Source: Ascaphus truei (Eukaryota; Chordata; Amphibia; Anura; Ascaphidae). Taken from it: a DNA stretch of 64,000 bases. Below the pieces are notes generated by a model, which did not search any database, had not been told where the DNA came from, and saw only the letters and a program-made list of their open reading frames with translations. Each line of letters begins with the position of its first letter. Position 1 is the stretch's first letter. The stretch covers positions 57,829,976 through 57,893,975 of the forward strand of contig CM071570.1 in the NCBI GenBank assembly GCA_036426205.1, in the 5' to 3' direction. A program made the position numbers and the translations under genes. This document shows, in pieces, positions 13,417-26,215 of the stretch.

Positions 13417-14389
13417 AAATCTACGTAAGTATCAGCACTCACTGTCTAATAGCTAAATGATGAAAACAGTTGTAATGCAGAATAAACATTTAATAATAAA
13501 ACGAACCAGAAATAAATCAAATGTGTTTGCAGAAACCAGTATCATAAATGGGCATGTCACAAAGTGAGTGGTGGGGGGGTGGGGGAAGGAAAAGGGGAAA
13601 AAACATGAAACACAAGGAATATACACAAAAAACGGAGAACGGAAAGTATGCTAGGGGGGCGACGTTTCAAGGGACTACCTCTTTATCTGGCCCATTCCCC
13701 CTGGTCCAAAAGGACCCAGAGGTACTTTCCTAAGCCTCCCTTCCCCTATATCTGGTCAAATCAGACCCCCCTGAAAATAGATAGCAAACATACAGTGTAG
13801 GCTAAATACAGCTAAACAGCTAATAGCAGGGCAGCAAGAATCCACTCAAGTCAATGCCAGTAGTTCAAGTACCACAAGAAACTGTGGGCAATGGTACAGT
13901 AAAGGCTGAACACAGCTTGCAAGAAAGCAGCTTGCAAAGAGGCACCAGGAGTCCACAACAGTCAATGAAAGGTTAATGGGAAAAGCAAATGAAGACAGTA
14001 ATCAAACCCTCTGTGGCTCTGCTCCTTCTGCTCGTGTGGAGTGCGATTTGACCAGTTATAGGGAAAGGGAGGCTTAGGGAAGTACCTCTGGGTCCTTTTG
14101 GACCAGGGGGAATGGGCCAGATGAAGAGGTAGTCCCTCGAAACGTCGCTCCCCTAGCATACTTTCCGTTCTCCGTTTTGTGTGTATATTCCTTGTGTTTC
14201 ATGTTCTTTCCCCTTTTCCTTCCCCCCCCACCCACCCCTCACTTTGTGACATGCCCATTTATGATACTGGTTTCTGCAAACACATTTGATTTATTTCTGG
14301 TTTGTTTTATTATTAAATGTTTATTCTGCATTACAACTGTTTTCATCATTTAGCTATTAGACAGTGAGTGCTGGTATTTACGTAGATTT
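13417..14389. repeat. 0.97-kb foldback element
   Basis: Arms 13417-13765 and 14045-14389 are inverted copies (ends AAATCTACGTAA / TTACGTAGATTT). Each carries the GATRAAGAGG...GAAACGTCG signature (near 13660-13690 and 14120-14147). ORFs inside the arms are mirror-image artefacts. Confidence 0.9.
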
Positions 14390-15452
14390 CATGGGAAGGA
14401 TGTTGATCCAGGGAGTAATCTGATTGCCATTATTGGAGTCAAGAAGGAATTTATGTTTCCCCCCGTATGAGACATCATGAGGATAATGTTTCACTTGGGT
14501 TTTAGTTTGCCTTCCTCTGGATCAATTTACTGTAAATACAAATGTGATAGGTATGTCATCTAAATTTAACATAGGTTGAACTCGATGGACATACTGTATA
14601 GTACTGTATGTATTTTTTCAACCTCATCTACTATGTAACTATTTAACAATATATGCAGTGATTTACAAATAAACACACATTAGAATACAGGAAATGTTAA
14701 TGCAATAAGTTCCACAAACAGAAAGGCAGATGATATGAAAGAGAATATATGCCCTGGATAGTTTAGAATCTAAGTGCTATGTTTAGAGACTTACAGAGGC
14801 AATAGGTGAAGGTGTCCAGTGGATGGTAATGCCTGGCCATAATGGTTGGTACGGTAAATGCCTCTGTGGATGTGGGGATCTGTAGTAATGAGTCCAACCT
14901 ATTGATACACATAGTACAATTTCGGGGGGTTGTATGATGACACAAAACAGCATTTTGTTTTATTTAAATTATAGCTAATAAGATATGCATTTGTATCCTG
15001 TTTAATTGAGCATCATTTTGTAAGGTTACCCTGCAACTGTATCCTGTATCGACCCAATGATGCCGGTTTGAGGATGGGTTTGCTATTGAACTTGAGGAGT
15101 TAGGCAGGATGCTAATATAGAAGTGGGATATATCAAATTATGTACAATACAGTATCTTCATCTGTCACTGTTTTCCAATTTCTTTTAAATATTAATAGCT
15201 AATGATGTTCATAAAATGTAATAAGCTCCAATGATAATTTCTTACATTTGATACAGCAATATGAATAAAATAAACAAGTTGACCACATCTTGCCTTTGAA
15301 AAACCACATCATGACAGCATGGAATGCCATCGCAACAGGGTCATTGAAAAAATGCCTGAGAAAGATTTGCACTTTGCAGAGTTTGTTTGCTTATTATACA
15401 TTTTTTGTATTTTTGCCTTGTTGGTCATATGCAGCTTATAAAATGTATGTTG

Positions 15453-16478
15453 CTACAGATGTGTCCAGGCACTATTTTCGGGGCCGAGGACCAACACACC
15501 AAAATCCCCTGTCTGTCTGCGCCCCCGAAAACAGTGGGTCTTGTGGCCTGGGAGGATTAACGCTGCGGCAGTTCATGCTTCTGAATGGGACCCCACAGCA
15601 TTAATACTCTGCTTGATAGCATTAAAACTTTGCTTGATGGGCCATCTGCAGGGTGAGAATACCGATACTCACCTTTTAGATGAGCTGTACAGCCGTCTGC
15701 AGCCGTGTTTTTATCTCTCCATCTTGTTTCGTGCCACTGCAGCGCTGAAGGTAACAGCTGCAGGGCTGTTGAGTATTTCCTTCCCCTTGGATGATGTAGA
15801 TGCCCGAATATGGGGCTCTCTATCGTGAGGGGGAAGCTATGTGACCATATTTGTTCATCTACATCATCAAGGGGGCAGGACATTGTTACATGGATCCAGA
15901 CGACTGCAGATGGGGAGACGGATGCGCAGCTCGTCTAAAGGTAAGTATTGTTTCTCTCTCCCTGCAGATGGTCCAAAAAGATTAACACTGTGAGGTCCCA
16001 TTCAGAAGCACAGAACCCTGCAACGTTAATCCTCCAGGGCATGCTTAGTGTTTTACCGGCTCCGATCACACGCAACTGCACTGCGAGTGATCGCGGCATC
16101 GAAAATAGTTAGGCTGCGTTTATAGTGCTGGCTAAGGTGACTGCGACGTCGCGCAGCGCTGTAGCAAGTACAGGCAGTCCTTCGCGGGTGTCCATAGTGG
16201 GCGTGACCATGACAGCGCAGCAGAGCGAGGGAACGGTAATCAAAGTATTTTTACTTTTTTCGGTGATCACCACACGACGCCAGCGGCACGTGAGCGGTTC
16301 AGCCAGTGAGGGCAAAGCTCTCACGGCCGACTCCACCTCGCCCCCGATCACCCTCTCTTGTCTCCTGCACTATAAGCAGGAATCGCTATTACAACGGCGA
16401 CGGATAACGTCACGTGGTTGTGTAGCCAGTCGCATATCCAGCACTATAACTGCAGCCTAAGTGTAGGCACATCTGTAG
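15453..16478. mobile_element. Outer MITE interrupted by a second MITE
   Basis: The inverted termini CTACAGATGTG...CACATCTGTAG bound a foldback whose inner arms pair around GATTAACGCTG/CAACGTTAATC and CATCATCAAGG. The right terminus is split by the element at 16110-16459. The ORFs at 15290-15880 lie in these arms and look non-genic. Confidence 0.8.
16110..16459. mobile_element. Inner MITE with 3-base target duplication
   Basis: The termini TAGGCTGCGTTTATAGTGCT and its imperfect complement at 16440-16459 are flanked by AGT on both sides (16107-16109, 16460-16462). The GC-rich interior gives long but meaningless ORFs on both strands. Confidence 0.8.
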
Positions 16479-16966
16479 TTTTACACAAATATTGAGAAAT
16501 CTATTAAAATAATATGTTTGCATTTCTCTACTGTATGTCCAAAACATTGCAAATAGACTGTATATTACATAAATACATATTATACTGTATGTTGGGAATT
16601 TCATTAGAGATTATTATTATTAACTAAAATGTTTGAGAGCAAAAGGTCGCCAACAAAGGTAATAACAGCAAGGATCCACTGCACTCCATTTGTTCACAAA
16701 ATGGGATTTAATTACTTTGCAAGTATTACTTGTAAATAAACTTGAAATTGAATATAGCTTTGAAATATTGCTGGAAATACATCTCTGTAGACAAAGCTTC
16801 TTTCTGTCACATTGATTATAATAACCCTGGTTATTACATCAAGAATAAAACCAATTGTGCAAAGGTTTTGCTTGATAAATATTTCAATGATGCATTCAAA
16901 CCCTTTGTGCATAATAGGATTATGATTAGATTGCTGGACCAATACATTTTTAATTTGTGTTTTAAG

Positions 16967-17067
16967 GCTACAACAGACTTATATGGAAACTGTACTTTGC
17001 GTCATTCTGGAACATCAGCAGCAGCACCAGAAGCAGCTGGAGTGTTTGCTTTAGCGCTGGAGGCTAA
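16967..17067 (+). CDS. PCSK2: PCSK2 exon with catalytic Ser384
   Basis: This 101-bp exon reads ATTDLYGNCTLRHSGTSAAA followed by PEAAGVFALALEA. The serine of GTSAAAP (codon 17015-17017) is the nucleophile Ser384. The sequon N-C-T at Asn375 is a conserved N-glycosylation site. The acceptor AG is at 16965-16966 and the donor GT at 17068. The exon ends with the first two bases of the Asn401 codon, completed by the next exon. The phase matches both neighbours. Confidence 0.96.
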
Positions 17068-18207
17068 GTATGTTAACATGGCTTTCTTACTCATGTATGC
17101 TATGACACTGTGATTTTTCTGACAACTTTTTAAATTATCTTTTTAATAAAAAAGGCCACTAGCAATTTTTTTTCTTTTTTTAACAAAGTAGGATTCATAT
17201 TTAGAAAACAATTGTCATATAACAGAATAAATTTGACGCATAAGTACTTTAGTTTCCTCATTCAAAACAGTATAGTGAATGTATTCGTATATTTGTGATG
17301 TCTGTGGCTGAATCTTGCAGGATTACATGTGCAGTCTTACAGGACAAGAATATTGACAGCAACATGTTTAGAAGATTACTTGGTAAATTATGTGTTTAAA
17401 TAATACTAATGTAAGTATTTTTGAAGTCTATTGAGTAAACATTTTACTATAGATGGGCGGGTTTGGAATCTATACTTCTCTAACTTTGAATTTCATTCAG
17501 AAATTAAAGTCAAATGTTGGAATGATTGTTTCAAATGAATGAAATTTGAGTCAATACTCAAGAGTGGTTGATCTATTTTTTTTATTTTTTAATAAACGGC
17601 ATTTTTTGAGTTTGCTAATTAAAAACTTGCAAAATTTTGCAAAAAAGTTAAAAGTTCTACAATCTTGCAATTTGTTTTAATATCATTTTTATTAAATCCA
17701 GATCAAAACTGAGAGAGTTTCAGTAAAACCAAAACATAAAACATATTTAAAACCAAAACACCACTGAAAGTGCCCACCCTTACATTTTTTCTGCCCTTGT
17801 CTCTGCCTGACTCTCACCGGCACCTCTACAGTATGTCTTATTTGTCACAGAGACTTGAGATGGAGTGATTGGTTCCCTTGCATGCCACGTGACGCGGCAC
17901 TCGCCGAAATCACAAGCTCCTTGTAGCTCCGGCTGGCTGACGTGTCACAGCACGCAGTAAGCCACGCCGGAAGGAGCCAGTGGGGACCTCAAGAACAGAG
18001 GCAAGCAGCTGGTGGTCCGCGGCCGCGCGCGACGTCGGCCGCAGCGGGACCAAAGCCTTAGAGTTGTACATGTATTTTGCCTATTACCTTATCAATAAGT
18101 GCAACAACTATTTAGACTCAAGAGTGAAATCAGTACAGTTAGGTGTTTTTTGTATTACTACATTTTTGAATAGTTCAATAATATAACATGCTTCTGTATT
18201 GCAATAG
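17068..18207. other. PCSK2 intron
   Basis: Short intron, mostly AT-rich. A GC-rich patch at 17880-18060 may be a repeat fragment. No exon signal. Confidence 0.5.
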
Positions 18208-18435
18208 CCCAGATCTTACCTGGAGGGACTTGCAACACCTAACAGTACTAACATCAAAAAGGAACCAGCTCCATGATGAGGTTCACAAATGGCGTAGGAA
18301 TGGTGTTGGCTTAGAGTTTAATCACTTGTTTGGCTATGGAGTTCTTGATGCTGGCGCAATGGTTAAAATGGCCAAAGAGTGGAAAACAGTTCCTGAGAGA
18401 TTTCATTGTATTGGAGGGTCAATCCAAGAACCAAG
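18208..18435 (+). CDS. PCSK2: PCSK2 exon, catalytic domain end and P-domain start
   Basis: This 228-bp exon follows AG at 18206-18207 and ends before GTGAGT at 18436. It encodes PDLTWRDLQHLTVLTSKRNQ, then HDEVHKWRRNGVGLEFNHLF and GYGVLDAGAMVKMAKEWKTV, spanning the end of the subtilisin domain and the start of the P domain. The split codon at the 3' end (AG|A) makes Arg477, where mammalian PC2 has an acidic residue or Lys nearby; the stretch around this junction is a variable part of the family. The following intron is 16.3 kb, the largest of the gene here. Confidence 0.96.
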
Positions 18436-18622
18436 GTGAGTACAGCAGGCAATTTTGGTAAGGTAAACACTTTGAAAGAATTATCTCTCAGTTACTATAA
18501 CTGTAAATACAGGTTTGCTGAACGCTTCTGCAAACAGAATTTCCATGAAAATAAGAAAACTCCACCCAGTAAAGTTTATATGTTTTAATGACAACAGCTA
18601 GTCCTTGCAATCAAGGAACACA

Positions 18623-19049
18623 GGGGCTTATGCAGAGAGGTACGGTTCAAGAAAGGCTTAAATTTGCCGCAGGATAGGCATTTAATGTTGTGCTATGCAG
18701 GGTACTCCGGTAGCGGTGTGTGCATGAAATTGCAAATTAGGCGAATTTCACTTGGCGTGAAACTCGCCATTCAGAGGCGCGCGGTATTTGCGCCACAATA
18801 CAGCCAACTTTTGTTGGCAGGCAAAATTTCCCCTAAACGCGCCATTTAGTAGCTCCGATTGGCGCGTACATGCGCATCGGAGCTACTGGAAACGTGCGTG
18901 TTTTAGCATTAGCGAAATCACGCTTCTCGCCACACGTCTGGCGAATTTGAATTGGCCCGCCAAGTTCTCGCCACTAACTGCCTAAATGCGGACATTTTTG
19001 CCTTTAACCTGGCGAAATTTACCTTAACGTACCTCTCTGCATAAGCCCC
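18623..19049. mobile_element. Harbinger-like MITE, second member
   Basis: The termini GGGGCTTATGCAGAGAGGTA and its complement at 19030-19049 are flanked by ACA (18620-18622, 19050-19052). The terminal motif matches the element at 75-1015, and an orphan left end occurs at 59368. Confidence 0.78.
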
Positions 19050-19918
19050 ACAGAGTCTTATGTATTTAAATCAAGTAAAGTATTCTCCACCAAATTCAGT
19101 GAGGGCCTAAAGGTGAATACAAAATGACATGGTACACATTTACTTGTTCACATAGAGATGTACAAAATAATGCATTAGGTTTTACAGTGTACAGTACTTA
19201 TTAAAGTGTACTGCATGTGTTAGTCCTTATCCAGTTTATCACATTGAATAACGGGTTAGTGAATACAAAATAAATAATGCATTTACTATTGAAGTGTTTC
19301 TTAAAAAGATTTTATTGCACCCATTACCACACAGTAACACATTATCGCTGGCATGAGTTTGAACTCTTTATAGTGCTATTGGCTATTGCTTTCGTGAGCT
19401 TTGCAATGCAAACACATAAAGCAGTAATGTGCCAAATTGATCGGTTTTGCAAACTAATTGCACAATTTCACACGGTACTGAAAAGATACAGGTGTACTAA
19501 TGACTGCTAAATCTCCATGTGCACAACATTCATACATGTTGGCAACTATGGCCAATATCTGACATGAAGACCCATGAAAACTTTGAAAAAACATCGGCAA
19601 AAAAAATAAATCACATTCATTCAAAAAAGTCCGGGTCACATTCACTTTCCTGCTAATACTGTATAGCACTAGGGCATATGCTTCACATGGTCCCTTATAC
19701 AATGTCACATTTGCAGAAGGTAGGTTAGATGACTTTCTGGAATGTGTGTGTAAATTCCGAGAACTTAATGCAGAACTGTATGCTTTTGTGAGGCAGAAGT
19801 TAGATTTCACACCTCTGTGTATCTCTGTTCAAGAGGAGTGCTGTTCAAAAAATGGGCCAATTTCTGTTTGTAATAGTTTAGCTTTGGGCAGGTGCTATTT
19901 AGTGTTTTGGTGTGTTAA

Positions 19919-20186
19919 AGCTGCAGACCAAGAAATATCCTACATGTGTGGGTTTAAAAAAAAAAATCAGTTCTGTACTATGAGAAAATACTTGTAGCGT
20001 TTAAAAAAAAACTATTCAGAATTACATTTTTAATGTATTATAATGTAATAAGCATGTTTAGTTTCTATTGCAACCATTTACAAAGTCACATCCCATTCTT
20101 CTTCTGAAACAGGCTCTGGCACACCCCTTTTTGAGCCCTGCCCTCTCTCTAGCAGTGCACCAATTATATCTAGTGACTGCCTGGTC
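19919..20186. mobile_element. Second, truncated copy of the TTAA MITE
   Basis: It shares GCTGCAGACCAAG, CAGTTCTGTACTATGAG and the CATCCCATTC block with 8289-8560. It is cut off after the CCTGGTCACAT stretch, where a TA-rich run follows. The TTAA is at 19915-19918. Confidence 0.75.
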
Positions 20187-20335
20187 ACATTTATATACAT
20201 ATATTATATTATATATATTATATATAGCACTCAGGTTACCAAAAGTATATAAATGTATTAAAATTTAAAAACAGCTGAAAAACACTGAGCCCCTCAAACA
20301 ACCCAAACACCTCGTACACAGTAAGAACTCTAATG

Positions 20336-20534
20336 CAGGGGTTGGCTAACTCCAGTCCACAAGGGCCACCAAGTGGTCAAGTTTTCAGGATATCCCTGCT
20401 TAAGCACAGGATGGCTCAATCAGTGGCTCAGTGATAATGAATGAGCCACTGATTGAGCCACCTCTGCTGAAGCAGGGATATCCTGAAAACCTGACCTGTT
20501 GGTGGCCCTAGAGGATTGATGTTGGCCACCCCTG
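20336..20534. mobile_element. hAT-like palindromic MITE
   Basis: A near-complete inverted repeat with ends CAGGGGTTGGC and GGCCACCCCTG and the internal block CAGGATATCCCTGCTT. The end type is hAT-like, but no clear 8-base duplication is visible. Confidence 0.65.
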
Positions 20535-20859
20535 CATGAGTACCATGTGACAATACCTCAAGATAATCAAAATTATATGCTTAGTAATGCAGTCAAAATT
20601 GAAAGAGGGAAAGAATTTTTTTTTATCTTCTTTTGACCGGCCAGTCAAAAACAGATGTCAGAATACTAATAAGATACTGCCTAACAAATAATAGATGGTC
20701 ATAGAGTCCATAAATGAGCTCTAAAAGTAAACCCTGATATCGGGTATATACATAATAATGAACGCAGTCTTGACCGAAGTAATGTCCCACAACCAGACAA
20801 TTTGCAGTAGCAATATATTATCATTATCATCATCATGGTGATGGTGATCATCATCAGCC

Positions 20860-21280
20860 TTGGTCGATTCACTGCTGGGTGAAGGCCTACCCAAGAATCT
20901 TCAACACTGTGGTTGCAAGTCTTTCTTATCCACGTTGCACCAACACATTTTCTGATTTCCTCCTACTAGCTTACATTTGGTCATTGCCTTGCTCTTTTAA
21001 TCTCTCTTGGAATGCAGTCGAGTAAAATCTTTGTCCAACGATGGTGATTTCTTCTTGCGATATGTCCAGCCCACGACCATTTTATTTCTTTACCCTTGTG
21101 ATGATGTCACAGACTTGTGTTTGGTTTTCAAACCCATTCATTATTTTTCCTCTCTTCAGTTGATACCCAGAATACATCTCTCCATACTTCTTTGCGTTGT
21201 ATGAAGCTTCTAAATTATCTTAGGTTTTAGGGTCCAAGTTTTACATCTATACATGAGCACATGCAGAATACAAACTGTCT
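20860..21280 (-). mobile_element. RTE/endonuclease-RT-type LINE 3' remnant
   Basis: On the - strand the sequence reads KWSWAGHIARRNHHRWTKIL, LDCIPREIKRAR and, after stops, EEIRKCVGATWIRK. This matches the C-terminal region that follows the reverse transcriptase in RTE-like LINEs (the W-AGH-AR block). Stops show it is dead. Confidence 0.6.
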
Positions 21281-23151
21281 TCTTGAGGCACAATGGAAGA
21301 TTGACTTGAAATATGATTCATAATATTGTCTCCTGCAAATGTCCTCCATCCCATCTTCAATCTGCAGTATATATACTTTTTATATGTACAGTATATATAT
21401 ATATATATATATATAATTTTATATAATGTATAATGTATATATAAAAGTTGCTTTGAGTAGACAATGTATATTTACACTTACACGTTCTGTAAATTGTTTA
21501 TGCATATATTTACTTTAAAAAATAATATCAGCATAATGCCTAAATCATTTTAATCCATGGACATTTTCAGTTGCCAAGCCTGTATTATTTCCATACTGAG
21601 TAAAAAATATCAATGATCTTAAGAGTTTGCAGATTCCGTCATGCATAATTGTATTTTTTTTCCTCCTTGAACGCTCCAGCAAAAACACTTTCTATATTTA
21701 GTCATATAAACTTACTCTATGGTGCACCTTAGCAACCCTGCCAATTAGTGGAAACAAGCTAGGTAGCAATCTGCAGCCTACAGCAATTACTGTAAGGAAA
21801 CTCCATTAATATTTCAAATGCTTTGCTCTATTATACTCTTGTCAGAATTAAAAATGAGTAAATGTATTGTGACAAAGGAAAGGGATGATACAACACATGA
21901 AATCTATTGCGTTTAGTTATAAACATATTTCTCACATTCAGTCTACTGCAATTATTTTTCAGTTGGTTATAAAAAAATGTTTTTTTTTACCTTATGGAAA
22001 ATTAATAGGTATAAATAGGTCCAGTTTCATGTCAGATTAACATTTTGTCCTTGTGAGGTTTTCGGGACATAAATAGTATTTTAGACAGAGTAACAAGAAT
22101 AAACATGCTGTAACACAAACCCACATTACTGTACTGTACGTATATGGAAGTGCTTGCTTCTTGGCTGAGATACCATGTTAACACACACAGATAAGTAGAT
22201 AAGCATGTAAGACATAAAAAAAAGCATTGCTCTATAAATTGGTAAAATGTGTGCCCACATTGTACACTGGGGCTCAGATCCACAAACGTATGTTAAACTT
22301 AAGCACGCCTTTACTCCTGTTCCCTTGTATGGGAGTAAAGACGTTCTAAAGCCTCACCCTTTTTGTGGATCTAAGCCTATGTGTGCTAAACACTGCACTT
22401 AAACAATATTAACTTCCAGATATATAACATAATTACAGTGTACTTGCTAACATAATCAAGCAACATAACATTAAAGGATACATCAATGTACTGTACATAG
22501 TTCAGGCAAAAGCAATACCATAAAAATGAGTTTTTGTCCAAGTATGTCTGCTGCTGCTGCAATGTCTGCCACAAGAAACCAGTGACATAAGTTAGTTTAT
22601 CTTTCCAATTACATGTGGTAAACCTGGATCGGTATATTGTGGTACAGCTTCAATACTGTATGGAAACAAACCATATATTATCATGATTTGGCTACATAGT
22701 CTGCGTACAGTATGATGACTGCATTGGTTCTGCTTAAAGATTATAATAAGTTGGAAAGCTACAGTATGGTAGTGAAGGTGATGATCACATAATGGCACTA
22801 TTATTACTGGTGTGGATATTCATTATTTGGTTATAGAAGGGTGTGGTAGTCATTCTGTCATCTGGAACTCCATGTTTTTCCTTGCTGACACAAAGGAAGC
22901 AAATCTAGAACAGCACCAGTCAGTAGGTGCGTTAGGCTTGTCAACTCAATATACAGTAGTTATTAGGGACAGCTTTTTAGAAAGTGTGCAATGTAACTCA
23001 TTTACAGTAAATATACTTTGCAAATTCATTAGCATATCTCCCAGGGTACCTCATGTGTGCTCCTTTTGAGCACAAGTGTTTCTCCCTAATTATTTTGGAT
23101 TGAGGTTTGAGAGGATATGTTGTCAACTGGAGACATTAATAAATTGAGCTT

Positions 23152-23259
23152 ATTACTCTTCAAAGTATGGAAGTGGTTCTAATATATTGTGTTACTGTAT
23201 ATTTCTTTGATATAGATATACACAATATATTAGAACCACTTTATACTTTGAAGAGTAAT
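23152..23259. repeat. Short hairpin repeat
   Basis: About 39-base arms (ATTACTCTTCAAAGTAT and complement) surround a 30-base AT-rich loop. Likely a small MITE. Confidence 0.75.
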
Positions 23260-23829
23260 TGTGGAAATCACTGAAAATGTAAACATTATAGTATTACTGC
23301 TTGATACTATACACTTTATTTTACTGTTATATACAGTATCATGTTGTGCACTTTCATTTGAGACCAGCGCCAAGGAAGACGATTGCTTTTAACATCTGTT
23401 TGATGGATTTGGACAATCTAGGAGTTTTCCAGGTTCCAGGACTTGTCACAAAAGAATATTTTATTGTATGTAAAGTTTAGCACAGATTTATATTTAGTAT
23501 TAACCACTTGTGGATTAAGTGCTGGAATATGTGTAAAATCTTGTTACAAATATTCACTTACTGTAAAGAAGAATATTTTCCTTTGCTGTTGGTGAAATCT
23601 CTTTTTCTTTCACTTCAACGAATGACCCTATAACCTTACTATTGTCCTTGGGATAAAAAGTTCCCTGGAAAGCTCCTTTTGTTGACTTTGAGTATACTGT
23701 ATTGGCCAGAATATAGTGCTATGTTTTTTTCCCTAAAAAATGTCCTTCCGAAAACTTTACTCTATTTTATGCAAGGCCGTACTATATTCGGGCCAATACG
23801 GTATTTTTAAATCGTAATCAAATCTCTTC

Positions 23830-24980
23830 ATAGATGCCTCTTTTCTAATGTAATCCTAATTTGGTTAGTCTTTCCTAATTATTAGTTAAATGGCTCTTCT
23901 CTGCATATTTTTCTGCTCCATGATGTCTTTTTATGATGAGGTGCCCAAAACTGTACTTCATATTCAAAGTGTGGTCTTACCATACTAATGCAAGATTATG
24001 CTCTGTTCTCTTCAATCCACACTGTGTTTAATGCATGATAATGTTCCAGTAGCCTTTGCAGCTTCTGCTCGACATTGATCACTATTGCTAATCCTGCTGT
24101 TGACAAGCACTTTTATAAATCCTGCTCCATCAATGATTGGCGTATGTTTGTTTTATTTAATTGCTAGATGGCTTTACTGATTTTGCTTCCCAAATGCATA
24201 CAGTCCACTTACATTTATCAGTATTAAACTTCATCTGCCGTTTACCAGTCCCAGTTTGCAGTTTATCCAAGTTTTTCTGTAGAGAAATGACATGCTGCCC
24301 TGATTTTACAACCTACAGTACATCATTTTGTCATCAGTAAAATGGAGACTTGCATATCTATGCCAACCTTAAGGTCATTAATAACGAAGTTAAAAAGCAA
24401 CAACCCCAGTACTAAACCTTGAGGCACTCCAGTTATAACTATAGCCCAATCTGATTGAAATCCATTGATGACAACTCTCCTATCCTATCCTATACTTCAA
24501 CCAGTTTCCAATGTATTAACAAATATTATTAGACCAATATCCTTTATTTTGTACATTGAGAGGTTCTTTACTGTATCAAACACCTTTGCAAAATATAAAT
24601 AGATCAGATCTACTGCATTTTCTTGATCTACAGTATATTGCTACTTACAAGTACTTCCCTAAAGAAAATAATATGATTAGCTTGGCATGATCTATCCCCC
24701 ATGAATTAATACTGACTATTACTAGCAATTTTATTAAAGGTAATCCTGAATATTATCGCTTAATCATTAGAATAGCGATTAGATGACCAGACTAGAGAGG
24801 CAATCTCATATTGGAAAATGTGCAACAACAGAATGATGTTCCATTATCATTGTAGAGTGCTGTGTCTTGTGATGTTTAGGGAACATCATAATGGCAGCCT
24901 AAGGGTTAATAAACCAACTGCCCCATCTATAATTTTCTGATTGTGATCTAGTTCGCTTTTTAAATAAAGGCACTACGTCT
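23830..24980 (-). mobile_element. CR1-like LINE reverse-transcriptase remnant
   Basis: On the - strand, degraded RT blocks occur in order: VVINGFQSDWAIVITGVPQG with LVLGLLLFNFVINDLK (near 24460-24330), KLDKLQTG and a KFNTDKCK block (near 24285-24215), and KKDIMEQKNMQRRAI (near 23935-23890). These are the CR1-clade motifs around the catalytic region and thumb. Several stops and frameshifts are present. Orientation is antisense to PCSK2. Confidence 0.75.
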
Positions 24981-25769
24981 ACTTTATGCCTTTGTTTTAG
25001 TACGAAACCTGTGAAAATCGAGTTCTTGAATATCATATATAATAGTCTAACTATGGTTGAGCATCATTGGAACCTTTGGGTGTTCGACATCAGGGTCAGG
25101 TAATTTTTTCAAGCCGCCAGAAAAAAAACAATTTTCAGAATCTCTTCCCCAGCCGTACACATTGCAGTACGGCGCGCCTTGACCGTTGCTTGTGGTATAA
25201 GCACTTCAATGGGAAGTAAGTTATTTGTTTTGGTGCTGCGCTTGCACTTTTGGGTATAATCACGGCCTAATACTACCTCTTTTTTTTTTCTAGCCACATC
25301 ATTGTGCTCATACAAAAATAACAAATTCCTCTTACACTCATGACCCTCCCTCTCAAAAAAGAGATAAAAATCCCTTTCTGAAACCTTTCCTCAAAAGTCT
25401 GCTGTCCTAACCTCAGGGTTATAGCCTAATCATCCTTCATCTAACCTAAAACTACATGTGTACTCCCCTTTTGGCCAATCTCCCTTTACTAAACCATTCC
25501 ACCCAATCCCGTTTACCTCCTGTAGCACTTTAGTCCGCATATCCTACCCCACAAATACAACACTCGGGCCAAAACGTACACCCTTGACCCCAATAACACC
25601 ATCCCCTATTTAATGCTCAACACACTTCCCTTCAAAACCCAGCAAGCATCTCTGAGTGCTGGTTGACATCGACTGCCTCTTGAAATGGAATCGATCTCTG
25701 CGTTACCAAGAGGGACATCCACAGATACATATCCTTGCAGTCCCAAGTCCCAAAGGGAAACAAGATCGT

Positions 25770-25985
25770 CTTGCATTAAACTGGCAATGGATGGAAAGGA
25801 AGTAAACATTATTATGCCCCTTTATAAAGCATTAGTAAGACCACACCTTGAATATGGAGTACAATTTTGGGCACCACTCCTTAGAAAAGACATTATGGAA
25901 CTAGAGAGAGTGCAGAGAAGAGCCAGAGGTGATATGATAACTATATACAAATATATTCTGGGACAGTACAAGGAGCTTTCAAAAT
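25770..25985 (+). mobile_element. CR1/L2-like LINE RT C-terminal fragment
   Basis: The frame includes IMPLYKALVRPHLEYGVQFW then APLLRKDIMELERVQRRA, the RT thumb block of CR1/L2-like LINEs. It is in the opposite orientation to the 23.8-25.0 kb remnant. Only a short piece is preserved. Confidence 0.8.
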
Positions 25986-26029
25986 AATTATTTATCCCAA
26001 GAGCAGTACAAAGGGCTTTATGGGGTGCC

Positions 26030-26215
26030 AGTATTCTTCCGGTTTGTTTAAATCCCCCGATCACATGGGCTGTGAAGCGGGAAAATTTAAACATGGCCAC
26101 CGGGATACTGGCACCCCATAATGGGGCCTGTAACTCAGGAAGCAGGGGGTCCCCAGACCTGAAATGAATGTGGTTCAGCTCCGGTGACCCCCTGCTACAA
26201 TACTTATTTATTAAA
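26030..26215. repeat. Partial foldback, 'AAGCAGGGGGTCCC' family
   Basis: Carries GCACCCCATAATGGGGCCTG and AAGCAGGGGGTCCCCAGACC, the same blocks as the palindromes at 531 and 58310. Only part of the second arm is retained. Confidence 0.75.

Noticed and set aside
16109..16460. Ser/Thr/Ala-rich ORFs of 80-111 codons
   Set aside because: They lie wholly inside a GC-rich MITE with clear terminal repeats.
19277..19810. ORFs of 77 and 118 codons on opposite strands
   Set aside because: No family resemblance, no splice context, and the two overlap on opposite strands.
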